This document shows, piece after piece, positions 47,001 to 52,799 of a DNA stretch of 64,000 nucleotides. Positions within the stretch are counted from its first letter, which is position 1. Every line of letters starts with the position of its first letter. The stretch is from Cheiracanthium punctorium (taxonomy: Eukaryota; Arthropoda; Arachnida; Araneae; Cheiracanthiidae): positions 1 through 64,000 of the forward strand of contig JAWZYV010014431.1 of assembly GCA_038373885.1 (NCBI GenBank). The letters are read 5' to 3'. A program made the translations under genes and the position numbers. The notes under the pieces are model-generated. The model worked only from the letters and a program-made list of their open reading frames with translations, was not told where the DNA came from and searched no databases.

Positions 47001-50000
47001 TGATGCTCATCTTGCTCTTAATCCCCGTACGCTTGAGAGGGGTGATAGGAATGTCGTCATCATCCATAGGAAGATCTGACATTTCTGAGTCAGAAGGGTC
47101 CAAGTGTAGGATAGAGTCATCTATAGGGCGTTGTGGTGGGACATGTTTGATTTTGGGTTTGTTATACTTTGTTCGGTAGACAGAAGACTTTTTTATTTGT
47201 GGTCATGTTGAGTTAACATTTTGAGAGTTTTTCTTCAATATATTTTTTTGTGAAGACGTGGAGGATTTAGTTTGATTGGAAGTCGATTGTTTACATGTTT
47301 GTGCTGTTGCAGAAGGAAATGAGACAGGTACAGATTTTGGTAATTCAGTTTGGGTTGCTATTGTATTGGTTGATTTTGTTGCAGCAGCATAAGATGAACC
47401 AGGTTTTGGTGTCCGGCTTTCTATTAACTTACGGGCTTCGGGATATGAGATTCTTTGAGAGGCACGTAGGGACTGAATTTCTTTTTCAAATGCCCATTTC
47501 GGGCAAGATCTGGAGTATGAAGGATGTTCCTCTTTACAATTTACACATTTTGGAGCTGCAGAGCAGGACTCACTGTCGTGGTCAGAAGCACCACAATGCG
47601 CACTGGCAGGTGACCCACGACAGGAGGTTTTAGTATGGCCGAACTTTTGGCACTGGAAGCAACGGATGGGATTTGGTATATATGGTCTGATGGGACATAA
47701 TAGGTAGCCGGCTTTAATATGAGATGGAATAGTGGGAGACTGAAAAGTTAGGATAATATGTTTAGTATTGATTATTTGATTATTGCGCCGAATAGTGATT
47801 CGACGCACAGTGCATACTTTTTCATCTCTTAGGTTTTCTAGTATTTCAGCTTCGGAGCAGTGCAAAAGGTCGGGTTCTGATACGACGCCTCGGGAGATGT
47901 TTAGGGAGGTATGAGGTGTCACTGTAACAGTTTTTAGGCCAAGGTTTTTTATTTTCATTATTTTGCAAGCTTGTCTATTGTTGGATACTTCTACTAATAG
48001 GTCTCCAGATCTTAATTTTTTAACTTTTTTGACTTCTCCTACATTGTCAGTGATACATTTGTGAATTAAAAATGGCGATGTTTCATTAAGGTTACCTTCA
48101 ATGGAGTGAATAATGAAGAATCGGGCATTCATGTGTACAAATTGTGTATCAGTGTGTTCATTAGCGGTTGACAGCGGAACGTTGACGATTGACAGAGAAT
48201 TTTTCATATCCATGTTGGGGAAAATTAAGATTCGAACCCGACCGCACCACCCACCACGGAGCCCAACGAGGGGATGTGCATTTGCACACCAGTGCTAGTC
48301 GGGTCTATACACTCACAGTACATCCCTTAACGACGCGCCCAGTAGATGTCCGATTGCTTGATCCCTAGCAGTTGACCGAGATCAGTACCACCAGCCGATT
48401 GATACACAGGGGAACGCTGTGTACCTCCCATTTACCCGAAGCCGAGGCCGAAGCAATGTGTTGGAGAAAAGACCCCTCAATTACCAGGATCCCCATTTCC
48501 GGGGACACGGGTCTCCATGCACGGCAAACACGTGGGAAGTTTTCCGCCAATAGAAGCTGACGGCACAGGGCGACCGCAGCTTCTAAGGGGGGGCCCTCAC
48601 CTCCAAAGAGGAAAATACACTGAGGGGGAAAAGAAAGAAGACAGCGAAGAGTCGAGGAGGGTAGAACAAAGAAGAGCAAAAGATGGCTGGGGCCCCGGGA
48701 TTGCGACACCCGTAAAGACCTAAAGTAGGTCTTCCCCCTGAGGGGAAGCAGCGAATGGGATTTGGTATATATGGTCTAACGGGACATAATAGATAGCCAG
48801 CTTTGATATGGGATGGAATTGTGGGAGACTGGAAAGTTAAAATAATATGTTTGGTGGGGATTAGTTGATTATTGCGTCGGATAGTGATTCGACGCACAGC
48901 ACATACTTTTTCATCACTTAGGTTTTCTAATAGTTCGGCTTCAGAGCAGTGCAAAAGTTCAGGTTCAGATATGACTCCTAGTGAGATGTTTAAGGATGTA
49001 TGGGGTGTTACTGTAACAGGTTTTTGGCCAAAGTTTTTAATCTTCATTATTTTGGATGCTTGTCTATTGCTTGATACTTCAACTAACAGGTCTCCAGATT
49101 TTAATTTTTTAACTTTTTTGACTTCTCCTACATTGTCAGTGATACATTTGTGTATTAAGAATGGTGATGTTTCATTAAAGTTACCTTCAACATAGTGGAT
49201 GATGAAGAATCGAGCATTCATATTTAGAAGTTGTGCATCTGTGTTTTCATTGGGAGTAGACTGCGGAACGTTGATGTTAGACAAAGAATTTTGCAAAGCC
49301 ATGTTGGGGAAATTGAGATTCGGACCCGACCGCACCACCCACCACGGAGCCCAACAAGGGGGTGTGCAATTGCACACCAGTGCTAGTCGGGTCTATACGC
49401 GCACAGTGAATGTAGGAAAAAACGCCACCTGGAAAAAATGCCACCGGATAAAACGCCGCCGGAAAAAACGCCACCTGAAAAGATATTTGTGTAATAATTT
49501 AATTAAATACTTGAAATAAATTTCTTTTGTTTTGCAGAAAATGGGTGGTGGGGTGGGGGTGGAATGGGGTATTCAGTTGAATTATGAGGTTTAATGTACT
49601 TTGTTTTCCAGAAGTGGGGGAAAGCACATGTCTAATTCAATAAGTCAATTTGGCCATAATTCGGTAGGTTCTAAGGAGGGGTGGGGGAAGACTTTCCTAG
49701 AAAGCTTTTGGTTTCCGTTTAAAAAAGATTGCCAATTACTTTAGTAAATGAAGCTTTCAGGGGGCTATGACCCCAAAACTGCATACAGGCACTCTGATGA
49801 CATGGAAGTGTTAAGATATCAAAGAAATAAAATCCCTAACTGGGATTTTAATTAACACATAGGTGTGTGCGGGGGGGGGGGATAAGGATTTTTTTCATAT
49901 TTTAATGGATTTATTTATTATTTTTTTTTTTTTGCATATAAAAGGCAGGCAAGGGAAAGAGCTTTATAAGATATAAATTTATCTTATAAAGCTTAAAAAA

Positions 50001-52752
50001 TTATTTTTAACCTTTTGCATTATAATATAAATACTTTCTACTAATTTCCTGACAATTGGGTAAAGTGCTGAGGTGTGTAGGTCTAGGGTTCTGGCCTACG
50101 GCGCAACTGTTTTCTCCAGTTGTATATTGAATAAGCGTTAGAGCCCCTCAAAAAGTTCTCCGCCCAAGGCATGCCTTAATTAAGCAGACAGCCCTCGTGC
50201 ATATCTTCCTTAATTTAAGGACCTTAAACACAAAATCAAAATAACTTATTTCATCATAATTTACACTGAAGATTAAAAGTTTTATTTTTAATATTAATCA
50301 GAAATCATAATTCCTACCAATTCCTATTAGAGAGGCTGTCTTAAAAGCACTGATCTACGGTTTTCATTGATCTTATATAATATATAATTATAGAAAATAT
50401 TATTATTAGACATATATAATTAATTACAAAGTTACTTTATGGTGTCGAATAAAATTTTCAGGAAATTAAATGTAAATAAATACAAACTTTTACTTTTTAT
50501 ACAGCCCTCCTGCAGAAATTCCCAATAAGTAAAATATACTCCCTTGCATTAATGAAGTGATGTAGAAAGTTTAAGATTTCTCGTAAGAAGGCTTACAGTT
50601 CAAAGTCTGTGAGGGGGAATAAGCTTTTCAGTATCAAAAACAGTAAACATATAATTATTAAAACTATTCTAACAAAACTAATTAATTATTCTAACAAAAC
50701 TAATTAACTATTAATTTTAATCACAGTTATACAGAGCCAATATTTACATTTTGAGAAATGAGTTTTAAATCATTTTAAACCAGTTTCCTTTAAAAAGTTA
50801 TTGTTTTTTTCAGCATTTAAAAATTTGTTTAAAAACATTACAATTAGACTAACATTTAATTTAAAGAAGATTTTTTAAAACTTGTTTTTGACTTATTAAT
50901 AGAATAATTTAATTTTTAAAAAGACATCTTTAAAATAAGAGTACCAATGTTCAAATTGAATATTTTCAGAAATAGAAATATTTATATATCAATATATATA
51001 CGTATAAATCTTCCTTATTCTAAAACTTATTATTTAAAAACAAAGAGCCAACAAGATAAATTACCACGAATCAGAATAAACTCTTGCACTTATAAAAAGA
51101 AAAACCAGTAATAATAAGCCATAGCTCAACTCTAGGCCTCCCCATTTCCCGATAGGGGCGCAGTAGCGTAGCGATTCAGTAGGTTGGGGGGGGGGGGGGT
51201 CGAGCGGGGGTTCTATCATCCTCCAAAGGTATGGGGGGGTCGAGCCACAAAGCCTCCCTCCCCTCTTTCCTACGTCACTGCAGGAGCGTAACCAGGGAGT
51301 GCGATATCGGGATATATCCCCCTATTTATTAAGAGCTTTCAGATTTTTGTCGTCAATAAGAAATTAAGTTTATCAATACAAAATCATATCTCGTACAACC
51401 CCCCCTCCCCGAAAAAAAAGTTCTGGCTATGCTCCTTTCCTCATCGATTAGCACATAACGACTATGTTACATCATAAAACTATTAAAAGGGGCATTTTTT
51501 CCGCTCACCGCGCACAGTACATCCCTTAGGCAGCATCCACCCTTTACGACATGCCCAGTAGATGTCCGATTGCTTGATCCCTAGCAGTTGATCGAAATTA
51601 GTACCACCAGCCTCGTGCACTGCTCGTTAACCTCGTGCACTGCTTTTAATAATTTTTACCAAATACTTTTTAACAGTTGTCATCCCAAACTTGACAAAAT
51701 TTTGGGTGAAACCCCACATCGGAATCTGTTCCCCTTTCTTAGACGGACCAATATTTTTCATTCTGTGTGAAGTGTCCAACTCCGTCTGACTGGCATCTGG
51801 ATGGGAGCCCCATCCAGATGTCTATTTTCCACTTTTTACCTACTTTGAACCATACCTTTTGGTTTTTACTTTTCACATTTTTAGCCTTTACAGTTTAGCT
51901 TTTACTAAGTTTTTATGGTACCTTTTACCTGACTACCTAATTATATGGCTCTAACCTTTTGTCTGGCGCAGTATGTCCTTTCTGGACCTTGTGCCACTAA
52001 AAACCAACCAACTAACCAACCAACCAACTTTTCCCACCAATGATCAACAAATGGGGCATGTTTGTGACAGAGATTTACCCTGAATCACATGGCCACCAAA
52101 ATTCCCAGACCTAACACCATGTGATTTCCTTTTGTGGGGTTACCTCAAAGGCATTGTTTATGTACCACATATGCTGAAAGCACTGCGAGAACGTAAAGAA
52201 TGCATTTGTGAAGCATTATGAACCATTGATAGACTGATGCTACAAAACGTATGGACCGATCTAGATTAAGGATTGGACATGTGCGATTGTAGCAAGAGGA
52301 TCACACATCTAACATTTGTAACTGAAAAAAAACTGTATCTTTACATTCACTTATTACTTCATATCACTTATTGTAATGTGTTATACTTTTGAAAATATGA
52401 TTTTTTAAAATCAGGTCCATCATTTATAGTCACACTGTACAACATTTGTGTTTACGATAAATTTTCTATTGATTTTAACTTTTAATCATTAGTTTTCATA
52501 GTTTTTAATAGTGGGACAGAGTTTCTCTCATTTTACATTAATTATTGATTAATCAATTTGTACTGAATTATGTTTTAGGGTGATGAAGGAGCGCCCCTCA
52601 TGAGACTGTATTCAAATCGCTACTATTTAGCAGGTTTGTCGTCTTGGGCAACAAAAGATGGCTGTGCTCAAAAGAATGCGCCACGAGTGTTTTCTGCTGT
52701 TCATGCGAACTTGCAGTGGATTTCCAAAGTTACTGGGCTAGAAATTATGTAA
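20200..52752 (+). CDS. Tandem-domain serine protease gene, 3' part (six exons)
   Basis: A secreted-type chymotrypsin-fold (peptidase S1) gene with at least two protease domains in one transcript. Exons are 20200-20407, 31966-32045, 41303-41394, 42153-42430, 42806-42939 and 52579-52752 (stop TAA). Every intron has GT-AG ends, and the phases (1, 0, 2, 1, 0) join into one frame. Domain 1 contributes only its C-terminal exon, with a normal GDSGGP. A linker of about 20 residues (SPRCDDEVVPPVQPNLA) leads to domain 2, about 250 residues, starting CGIPNAAESGRIVGG. Domain 2 keeps the activation site, Asp102 (NNDIALLRL), Asp194 and several cysteines, but has lost His57 and Ser195. It is therefore a serine protease homologue, likely a regulatory or binding module. 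This architecture resembles polyserases and arthropod protease/homologue cascades. Introns of 9-12 kb are filled with transposons. Exons 5' of 20200 were not found. Confidence 0.88.
20760..21440 (-). pseudogene. Tc1-like transposase remnant
   Basis: On the minus strand, decayed sequence reads KPLITKSDHSDWLRSYNARR then LTLDEWKQVLWSDESRF, the region around the first catalytic Asp of Tc1-family transposases (WSDESRF). Stops and frameshifts follow. Near 21410, GGGTGTCCAAATACTT resembles a Tc1 terminal repeat. The flanking intron DNA (20408-20760) shows no other feature. Confidence 0.6.
21905..22365 (+). promoter_or_regulatory. Promoter-like GC-rich block (possible solo LTR)
   Basis: A GC-rich island within an AT-rich intron. 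In order it holds CCGCTAGAGGCGC (a CTCF-like string, near 21921), CACGTCAC (21981-21988), TGACGTC (22006-22012), CCAAT (22022-22026), TATAAAAG (22029-22036), and AATAAA near 22359. A TATA box followed about 330 bp later by a polyadenylation signal is the layout of a retroelement LTR, but no TG...CA ends or flanking duplication could be fixed. It might instead be a cellular promoter; a 22-codon ORF starts at 22205. Confidence 0.35.
22366..23638. other. Intron DNA, no gene seen
   Basis: AT-rich sequence. Scattered phrases such as AATAAGTGACCAG (near 22697) hint at an old DNA-transposon remnant, but nothing can be assigned. Confidence 0.4.
23650..23680 (+). other. Two adjoining hairpins at the LINE 5' terminus
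   Basis: CCCCTCAGGGG (23650-23660) is followed by AAAACCT (23662-23668) paired with AGGTTTT (23674-23680). The same two hairpins start copies B and C. In copies A and F the second stem reads AAGACC/GGTCTT, a paired change. They lie at the exact 5' end of the element RNA, where a role in transcription, translation or RNA processing is plausible but unproven. Confidence 0.6.
24198..25409 (+). CDS. LINE copy D ORF1, zinc-knuckle protein (intact)
   Basis: The nucleic-acid-binding ORF1 (Gag-like) protein of an I-group LINE, which would coat the element RNA. The start was chosen at 24198 (MDSTLSLPHV), equivalent to MALQNS in sister copies; the frame is open upstream to 24090, but that part matches 5' UTR. 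An N-terminal domain (FGQTSPFLIHKC, IRSGDLLVEVANNKQA) is followed by three zinc knuckles around CFQCQRFGHTKTSC, CARCGTPGHESDTC and CVNCQQDHPSYSRSC. Then comes PEARKIINSRTPKPGLSYSA and a Ser/Thr/Lys-rich tail. The stop at 25407-25409 is two bases before the ORF2 ATG. Confidence 0.92.
   Translation: MDSTLSLPHVIDPKPPSPGGVNAKFFLFKCEEGNFGQTSPFLIHKCIIANVGEVVKIKKIRSGDLLVEVANNKQAHSIMQLKNLGPKSVTVSPRSTLNTSKGVISEPDLIHCSEAKILENLQSQNVCAVRRITIRRNNQILDTKHIILTFQSPKLPSHIKAGYLSCAVRPYIPNPTRCFQCQRFGHTKTSCRGSPTCARCGTPGHESDTCSNPPKCVNCQQDHPSYSRSCPKWSYEKEIQSLRATQGLPYPEARKIINSRTPKPGLSYSAATKPVKSIATQTDPPKILPVSPSRSTTTTKHTTTTQHNSFIVPQKSTSKKKPQSNNSTHNRPQIKKTAAYKSKYNKSRHKRILPQRSIDDSILNLEPSDSDITDNAMDDDVIPSTLLKPSGTKSKLSIIPNTT
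25412..29087 (+). pseudogene. LINE copy D ORF2 (endonuclease, RT, RNase H) with one frameshift
   Basis: The replicase of the element: target nicking, reverse transcription and RNA removal. An APE-type endonuclease (WNCHGF, CLALQETYL, FILLGDMNAHSPLWGS, NSDHFPIFL) is followed by RT (YRPIALTSCLCKLMERM, HPYQSGFRKGRSTIDN, FFDIEKAYDRTWRYG, EEGVPQGSVLSVTLFSI, LYVDDLQVS). Then comes RNase H (SDGSKPE, TAELLAIYE, YSDSLSVLE, GNEHADYLA) and a terminal CSHCHTHLTIRHILTSC zinc motif. Near 26907 the frame shifts inside FPKPG(K)DTTNPKNYRP, consistent with two lost bases. All other catalytic motifs look normal, so this is a recently active copy disabled by one lesion, or possibly a sequencing error. Confidence 0.92.
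29107..29134 (+). other. 28-bp perfect palindrome in the LINE 3' UTR
   Basis: CATCTGGATGGGGG followed directly by its exact inverse. The same position in other copies (1430, 7968, 33002, 45172, 51793) holds imperfect versions of the hairpin. It lies just after the ORF2 stop and is a likely RNA secondary structure. Confidence 0.7.
29277..29307 (+). other. Conserved 3' UTR hairpin preceding the CCAA tail
   Basis: GGCGCA...GTCC pairs with GGAC...TGTGCC around a five-base loop, and the CCAA-repeat tail follows within about 30 bases. Near-identical hairpins end copies B (near 1265), C (8134), F (45010) and H (51964). The diverged copy E has a compensated version. Such 3' hairpins are recognised by the RT in several LINE families; the function here is inferred. 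Confidence 0.65.
29348..29674. other. Intron spacer, no gene seen
   Basis: AT-rich DNA between LINE copy D and the Tc1/mariner-superfamily element; nothing recognisable. Confidence 0.4.
29951..30610 (-). mobile_element. mariner-derived non-autonomous element 1
   Basis: Inverted ends GTCTAAAAAGTTCGGTGAAT and its near-exact inverse, with TA on both sides (29949-29950, 30611-30612). On the minus strand it keeps the first about 20 codons of a mariner transposase (MEQQVNIKFCYKLGKTA) fused to the C-terminal third. The latter has HVNAPAHS, in which the catalytic Asp is replaced, and SPDLAHADFFLFP. The middle of the gene, with the DNA-binding region and first Asp, is deleted. Element 2 (34211-34899) has the same structure. 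Confidence 0.85.
30612..31740 (+). pseudogene. Tc1/mariner-superfamily (DDE_3-like) transposase, broken
   Basis: An HTH-type N-terminus is readable near 30650-30790 (NPDRRMPDHRMFQRLHRQLC, then ETGTF). SQYTVWRVLRDNSLHPFHYQ and FCQWFLQQC follow in another frame, then VLFTDEATFTRDG with the first catalytic Asp. After a break at 31165-31336 come WFQHDGVPAHF (second Asp) and PRSPDLKPLDFFLWEHLK. These motifs match the arthropod family whose N-terminus is DUF4817-like. At least two frameshifts or stops inactivate it. Confidence 0.8.
31966..32045 (+). CDS. Protease exon: start of domain 2 with the activation site
   Basis: An 80-nt exon between TTTATTTAAG and a GTAGGT donor. It encodes CGIPNAAESGRIVGGTEATP and then FEFPWM. 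The Cys of CGIP is the usual partner of Cys122 (KPICLP in the next-but-one exon), and R-IVGG is the zymogen cleavage site. Entry is phase 1 and exit phase 0. It follows the domain 1 exon directly, which places the two protease domains in tandem. Confidence 0.9.
32046..32830. other. Intron DNA, no gene seen
   Basis: This is the start of the 9.3-kb intron after the domain 2 activation-site exon. Apart from the GTAGGT donor at 32046, no feature was recognised. Confidence 0.5.
34040..34200 (+). pseudogene. hAT transposase, BED zinc finger fragment
   Basis: After an A-run that reads as poly-Lys, the frame gives LAVCNLCQKEMQGIPKCMEK then HYKLYHSAQ: CX2C followed by HX4H, a BED-type DNA-binding finger as at the N-terminus of hAT transposases. 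It is followed by a possible donor and then by mariner-derived element 2. No start codon of its own is evident. Confidence 0.7.
34211..34899 (-). mobile_element. mariner-derived non-autonomous element 2
   Basis: Ends CGAGGTGTGTCTAAAAAGTT and the near-inverse ...CTTTTTAGACACATGTCG, with TA on both sides (34209-34210, 34900-34901). On the minus strand it keeps the transposase start (MEQRVSIKFCYKLGK) and the C-terminal third (LLHDSTSTHS, LYSPTLVLADFF), with the middle deleted as in element 1. A 17-bp difference lies at the junction. It is inserted in the hAT element. Confidence 0.88.
34969..35001. repeat. TA dinucleotide microsatellite
   Basis: About 16 TA units inside the hAT-like element. Confidence 0.9.
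36390..36922 (+). pseudogene. hAT transposase C-terminal dimerisation region
   Basis: MWQERYYGRILRKKEMALSP is followed by AHLAAYMLLSR. After a frameshift near 36595 comes EPVVWWNTIKI, and then the hallmark PSIARLERIFSSFGLVQSKL, RNHL and EKAEKLTFCLNILI to a stop at 36920-36922. These are the hAT-family C-terminal motifs (dimerisation domain) of zinc-finger BED-type transposases. A stop near 36680 and the frameshift make it a relic. Confidence 0.8.
38519..38655 (-). other. Unassigned exon-like open frame
   Basis: On the minus strand, directly upstream of the copy E zinc knuckles, an open frame reads YVETFVISLDKLQKVLQEKF, then RALHMEEALNGFGRK and ATQQENTQGI. It is amphipathic and Lys/Glu/Leu-rich, like a coiled segment, and is not part of any I-group ORF1 seen here. 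I do not recognise it. It could be another transposon gene or a captured exon. Confidence 0.3.
38793..38938. repeat. Two adjacent inverted repeats
   Basis: Arms at 38793-38818 and 38849-38875 are near-perfect inverses (core AGATCTGTTCATTATATTGA). Immediately after, GTTATCAAACTTCT (38893-38906) is inverted with one mismatch at 38914-38927, with outer arms TTTTTACA/TGTAAAAA. This could be a small MITE or the end of one; no flanking duplication was found. Confidence 0.55.
39000..41102. other. Decayed coding remnants in intron, class unknown
   Basis: Plus-strand fragments include NIETFDADKSPLKIPSHVR (near 39075), FKHLSDKSRKIRKEKSIYMH (39390-39450), and at 40290-40440 LTLHFDFTENWSV followed by DEIPSYHWNN. 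The last resembles a DFxEN...EIxSxHW signature known to me from uncharacterised arthropod repeat proteins. TTTTTGGGACACCCTG ends near 41098, like a terminal repeat. Together they suggest one or more dead DNA transposons, but no family is assigned. Poly-A runs lie near 40170 and 40690. Confidence 0.35.
40561..40576. repeat. CT dinucleotide microsatellite
   Basis: Eight CT units in the intron before the His57-region exon. Confidence 0.85.
41303..41394 (+). CDS. Protease exon: domain 2, region of the lost His57
   Basis: It encodes AMIIYEGRVIGAGALINPYY then VITVASIINN. In active proteases this exon carries CGGSLI...TAAHC; here CGGS is GAGA and AAHC is VASI. Both Cys42 and Cys58, which form one disulphide, and the catalytic His57 are therefore gone. 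The splice sites are good (TTTTTTTAG acceptor, GTAAGT donor) and the frame is open, so this is an encoded change rather than decay. Exit is phase 2. Confidence 0.9.
41534..41704. mobile_element. hAT-type MITE with CAGRGGCGTAGCC ends, copy 1
   Basis: A 171-bp element. The ends are CAGAGGCGTAGCCA and, inverted, CAGGGGCGTAGCCA. The exact 8-bp duplication TGGTAAAC flanks it (41526-41533, 41705-41712). C and G runs near each end pair with each other. It lies in the 758-bp intron between two protease exons and is non-coding. Confidence 0.85.
42153..42430 (+). CDS. Protease exon: domain 2, Asp102 region
   Basis: It encodes the central part of domain 2, with LGRHNLAKGQDT, VYPHPQYG, NNDIALLRLN (Asp102 kept), KPICLPRSDAWYP (Cys122 kept) and TTAGWGSTSN. 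The acceptor is TTTTTGATAG and the donor GTAAGT. Entry is phase 2 and exit phase 1. All motifs are at their usual family spacing. Confidence 0.93.
42806..42939 (+). CDS. Protease exon: domain 2, Cys168-Cys191 region
   Basis: It encodes GDGSNVLRKVDLRVW, EEQCEQRYPGWFTNNMMCAY and KEGADTCY. The Cys168/Cys182 pair and Cys191 are kept, and Asp189 at the base of the S1 pocket is present in ADTCY. The exon ends exactly before the GDxG motif (phase 0, GTAAGA donor), the conserved S1-family intron position also used by domain 1 at 20200. Confidence 0.92.
43237..43411. mobile_element. hAT-type MITE with CAGTGGCGTAGCC ends, copy 2
   Basis: A 175-bp element related to 41534-41704 but in opposite orientation. 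The left end is CAGTGGCGTAGCCAG and the right end is degraded (TATCCCTG). The flanks CAAGGTAC and CAATGTAC match at seven of eight bases, as an aged 8-bp duplication would. Confidence 0.75.
43420..44981. other. Intron DNA, no gene seen
   Basis: AT-rich start of the 9.6-kb last intron. No domain, repeat family or extra protease exon was recognised. Confidence 0.45.
45222..46990 (-). pseudogene. LINE copy F ORF2, RT deleted
   Basis: The start at 46990 is MIMALLLSWNCHGFLNKNDD. The endonuclease is complete up to GDMNAHSPLWGSKD. After the deletion, post-RT sequence runs to about 45880, followed by frameshifts near 45855 and 45560. RNase H (YSHSLSVLENLQ, in which the family Asp is His, and NEKADSLAR) and the terminal zinc motif CSHCQTHLTIRHILTSC end at the stop at 45222. 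It cannot encode a reverse transcriptase. Confidence 0.85.
46987..48213 (-). pseudogene. LINE copy F ORF1, one premature stop
   Basis: The start at 48213 is MDMKNSLSIVNVPLS. It is open for 336 codons through LNETSPFLIHKC, KLRSGDLLVEVSNNRQA, three zinc knuckles (CFQCQKFGHTKTSC; SAHCGASDHDSESC, whose first Cys is Ser; CVNCKEEHPSYSRSC) and PEARKLIESRTPKPGSSYAA. A TGA at 47203-47205 interrupts the Lys/Ser-rich tail; the same frame then continues to the true stop at 46987-46989, which overlaps the ORF2 start. Confidence 0.88.
49408..51508. mobile_element. Mutator-like non-autonomous element (2.1 kb)
   Basis: Inserted in the LINE 5' UTR with the duplication CGCGCACAGT (49398-49407 and 51509-51518, 9-10 bp). 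Ends share GGAAAAAACGCC on the left and the inverse of CGGAAAAAATGCC on the right. The left end repeats the motif (C)GGAAAAAACGCCacC about four times between 49413 and 49480. A 9-10-bp duplication fits Mutator-like elements. The AT-rich interior has no transposase, and two small MITE-like units lie at 51161-51437. Confidence 0.7.
51161..51437. repeat. Two adjoining MITE-like units with CAGNAGCGTA ends
   Basis: Unit one runs from CAGTAGCGTAGCG (51161) to CCTACGTCACTG (51280). Unit two runs from CAGGAGCGTAACCAGG (51281) to CTGGCTATGCTCCTT (51437). They resemble the CAGNGGCGTAGCC MITEs at 41534 and 43237 and have G/C-run interiors. They abut head to tail. Confidence 0.55.
51618..52029 (+). mobile_element. 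LINE copy H: I-group 3' end
   Basis: Plus-strand end of ORF2 (TSCTAFNNFYQILFN...LGETPHRNLFPFLRR, stop near 51770), then a 3' UTR with both conserved hairpins and a CCAA-repeat tail. It begins abruptly at 51618, where the opposite-strand 5' UTR of copy G ends. Near the junction TCGTGCACTGC is repeated (51613-51640). The join could be a 5' inversion made during insertion or a later rearrangement. Confidence 0.8.
52030..52441 (+). pseudogene. mariner-type transposase C-terminal remnant
   Basis: The frame reads WPPKFPDLTPCDFFLWGYLK, then GIVYVPHMLKALRERK and TIDRLMLQNVWTDLD, with stops. This is the third catalytic Asp region and tail of an IS630/Tc1/mariner-superfamily transposase. A terminal-repeat-like TATAGTCACACTGTACAA follows at about 52425-52442. 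LINE copy H appears to have inserted into it. Confidence 0.75.
52579..52752 (+). CDS. Protease exon: domain 2 end, Ser195 replaced by Glu
   Basis: The last exon, encoding GDEGAPLMRLYSNRYYLAGL, then SSWATKDGCAQKNAPRVFSA and LQWISKVTGLEIM with stop TAA. GDSGGP has become GDEGAP: Asp194 is kept and Ser195 is Glu. By alignment Gly216 is Ala (SSWAT) and Gly226 is Arg (APRVF), so the S1 pocket would be blocked. The C-terminal helix motif LQWI is normal. The acceptor is TTATGTTTTAG. Confidence 0.93.
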   Translation, partial: GDEGAPLMRLYSNRYYLAGLSSWATKDGCAQKNAPRVFSAVHANLQWISKVTGLEIM

Positions 52753-52789
52753 CATTTTTCATTGTACTGTTGTAATTTTATTGATGTGC

Positions 52790-52795
52790 AATAAA
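52790..52795 (+). terminator. Polyadenylation signal of the protease gene
   Basis: AATAAA lies 38 bases after the TAA stop of the last exon and is followed by a T-rich stretch near 52816. It is a plausible 3' end for a transcript with a very short 3' UTR. Confidence 0.7.
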
Positions 52796-52799
52796 TCGC

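Larger units (their letters stand above)
44982..48745 (-). mobile_element. LINE copy F (I-group), large internal deletion in ORF2
   Basis: A minus-strand copy with both termini: 5' end at 48745 (hairpin CCCCTGAGGGG on plus) and 3' CCAA tail at 44982. Near 46550 the endonuclease (GDMNAHSPLWGSKD) is joined directly to the region after the RT active site (QIYRAAVRSKMDYACAVYGS), removing about 1.9 kb including the whole RT palm. No flanking duplication was found. Its 5' end abuts another LINE fragment (copy G). Confidence 0.85.
48746..51617 (-). mobile_element. LINE copy G fragment: ORF1 N-terminus and 5' UTR, split by a Mutator-like element
   Basis: The minus-strand fragment covers ORF1 from MALQNSLSNIN (near 49302) to IPNPIRCF (48746), then the 5' UTR up to 49407 and again 51509-51617. 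The two UTR parts join exactly across the element at 49408-51508. ORF1 is open here (KLKSGDLLVEVSSNRQA, ISEPELLHCSEAELLENL). The apparent ORF1 continuation below 48746 is antisense copy F UTR. At 51618 it meets LINE copy H in the opposite orientation. Confidence 0.8.

Noticed and set aside
49413..49480. Short spaced repeats that might suggest a CRISPR array
   Set aside because: Units are degenerate and contiguous with no spacers, and they lie at the end of a transposon in a eukaryotic intron.
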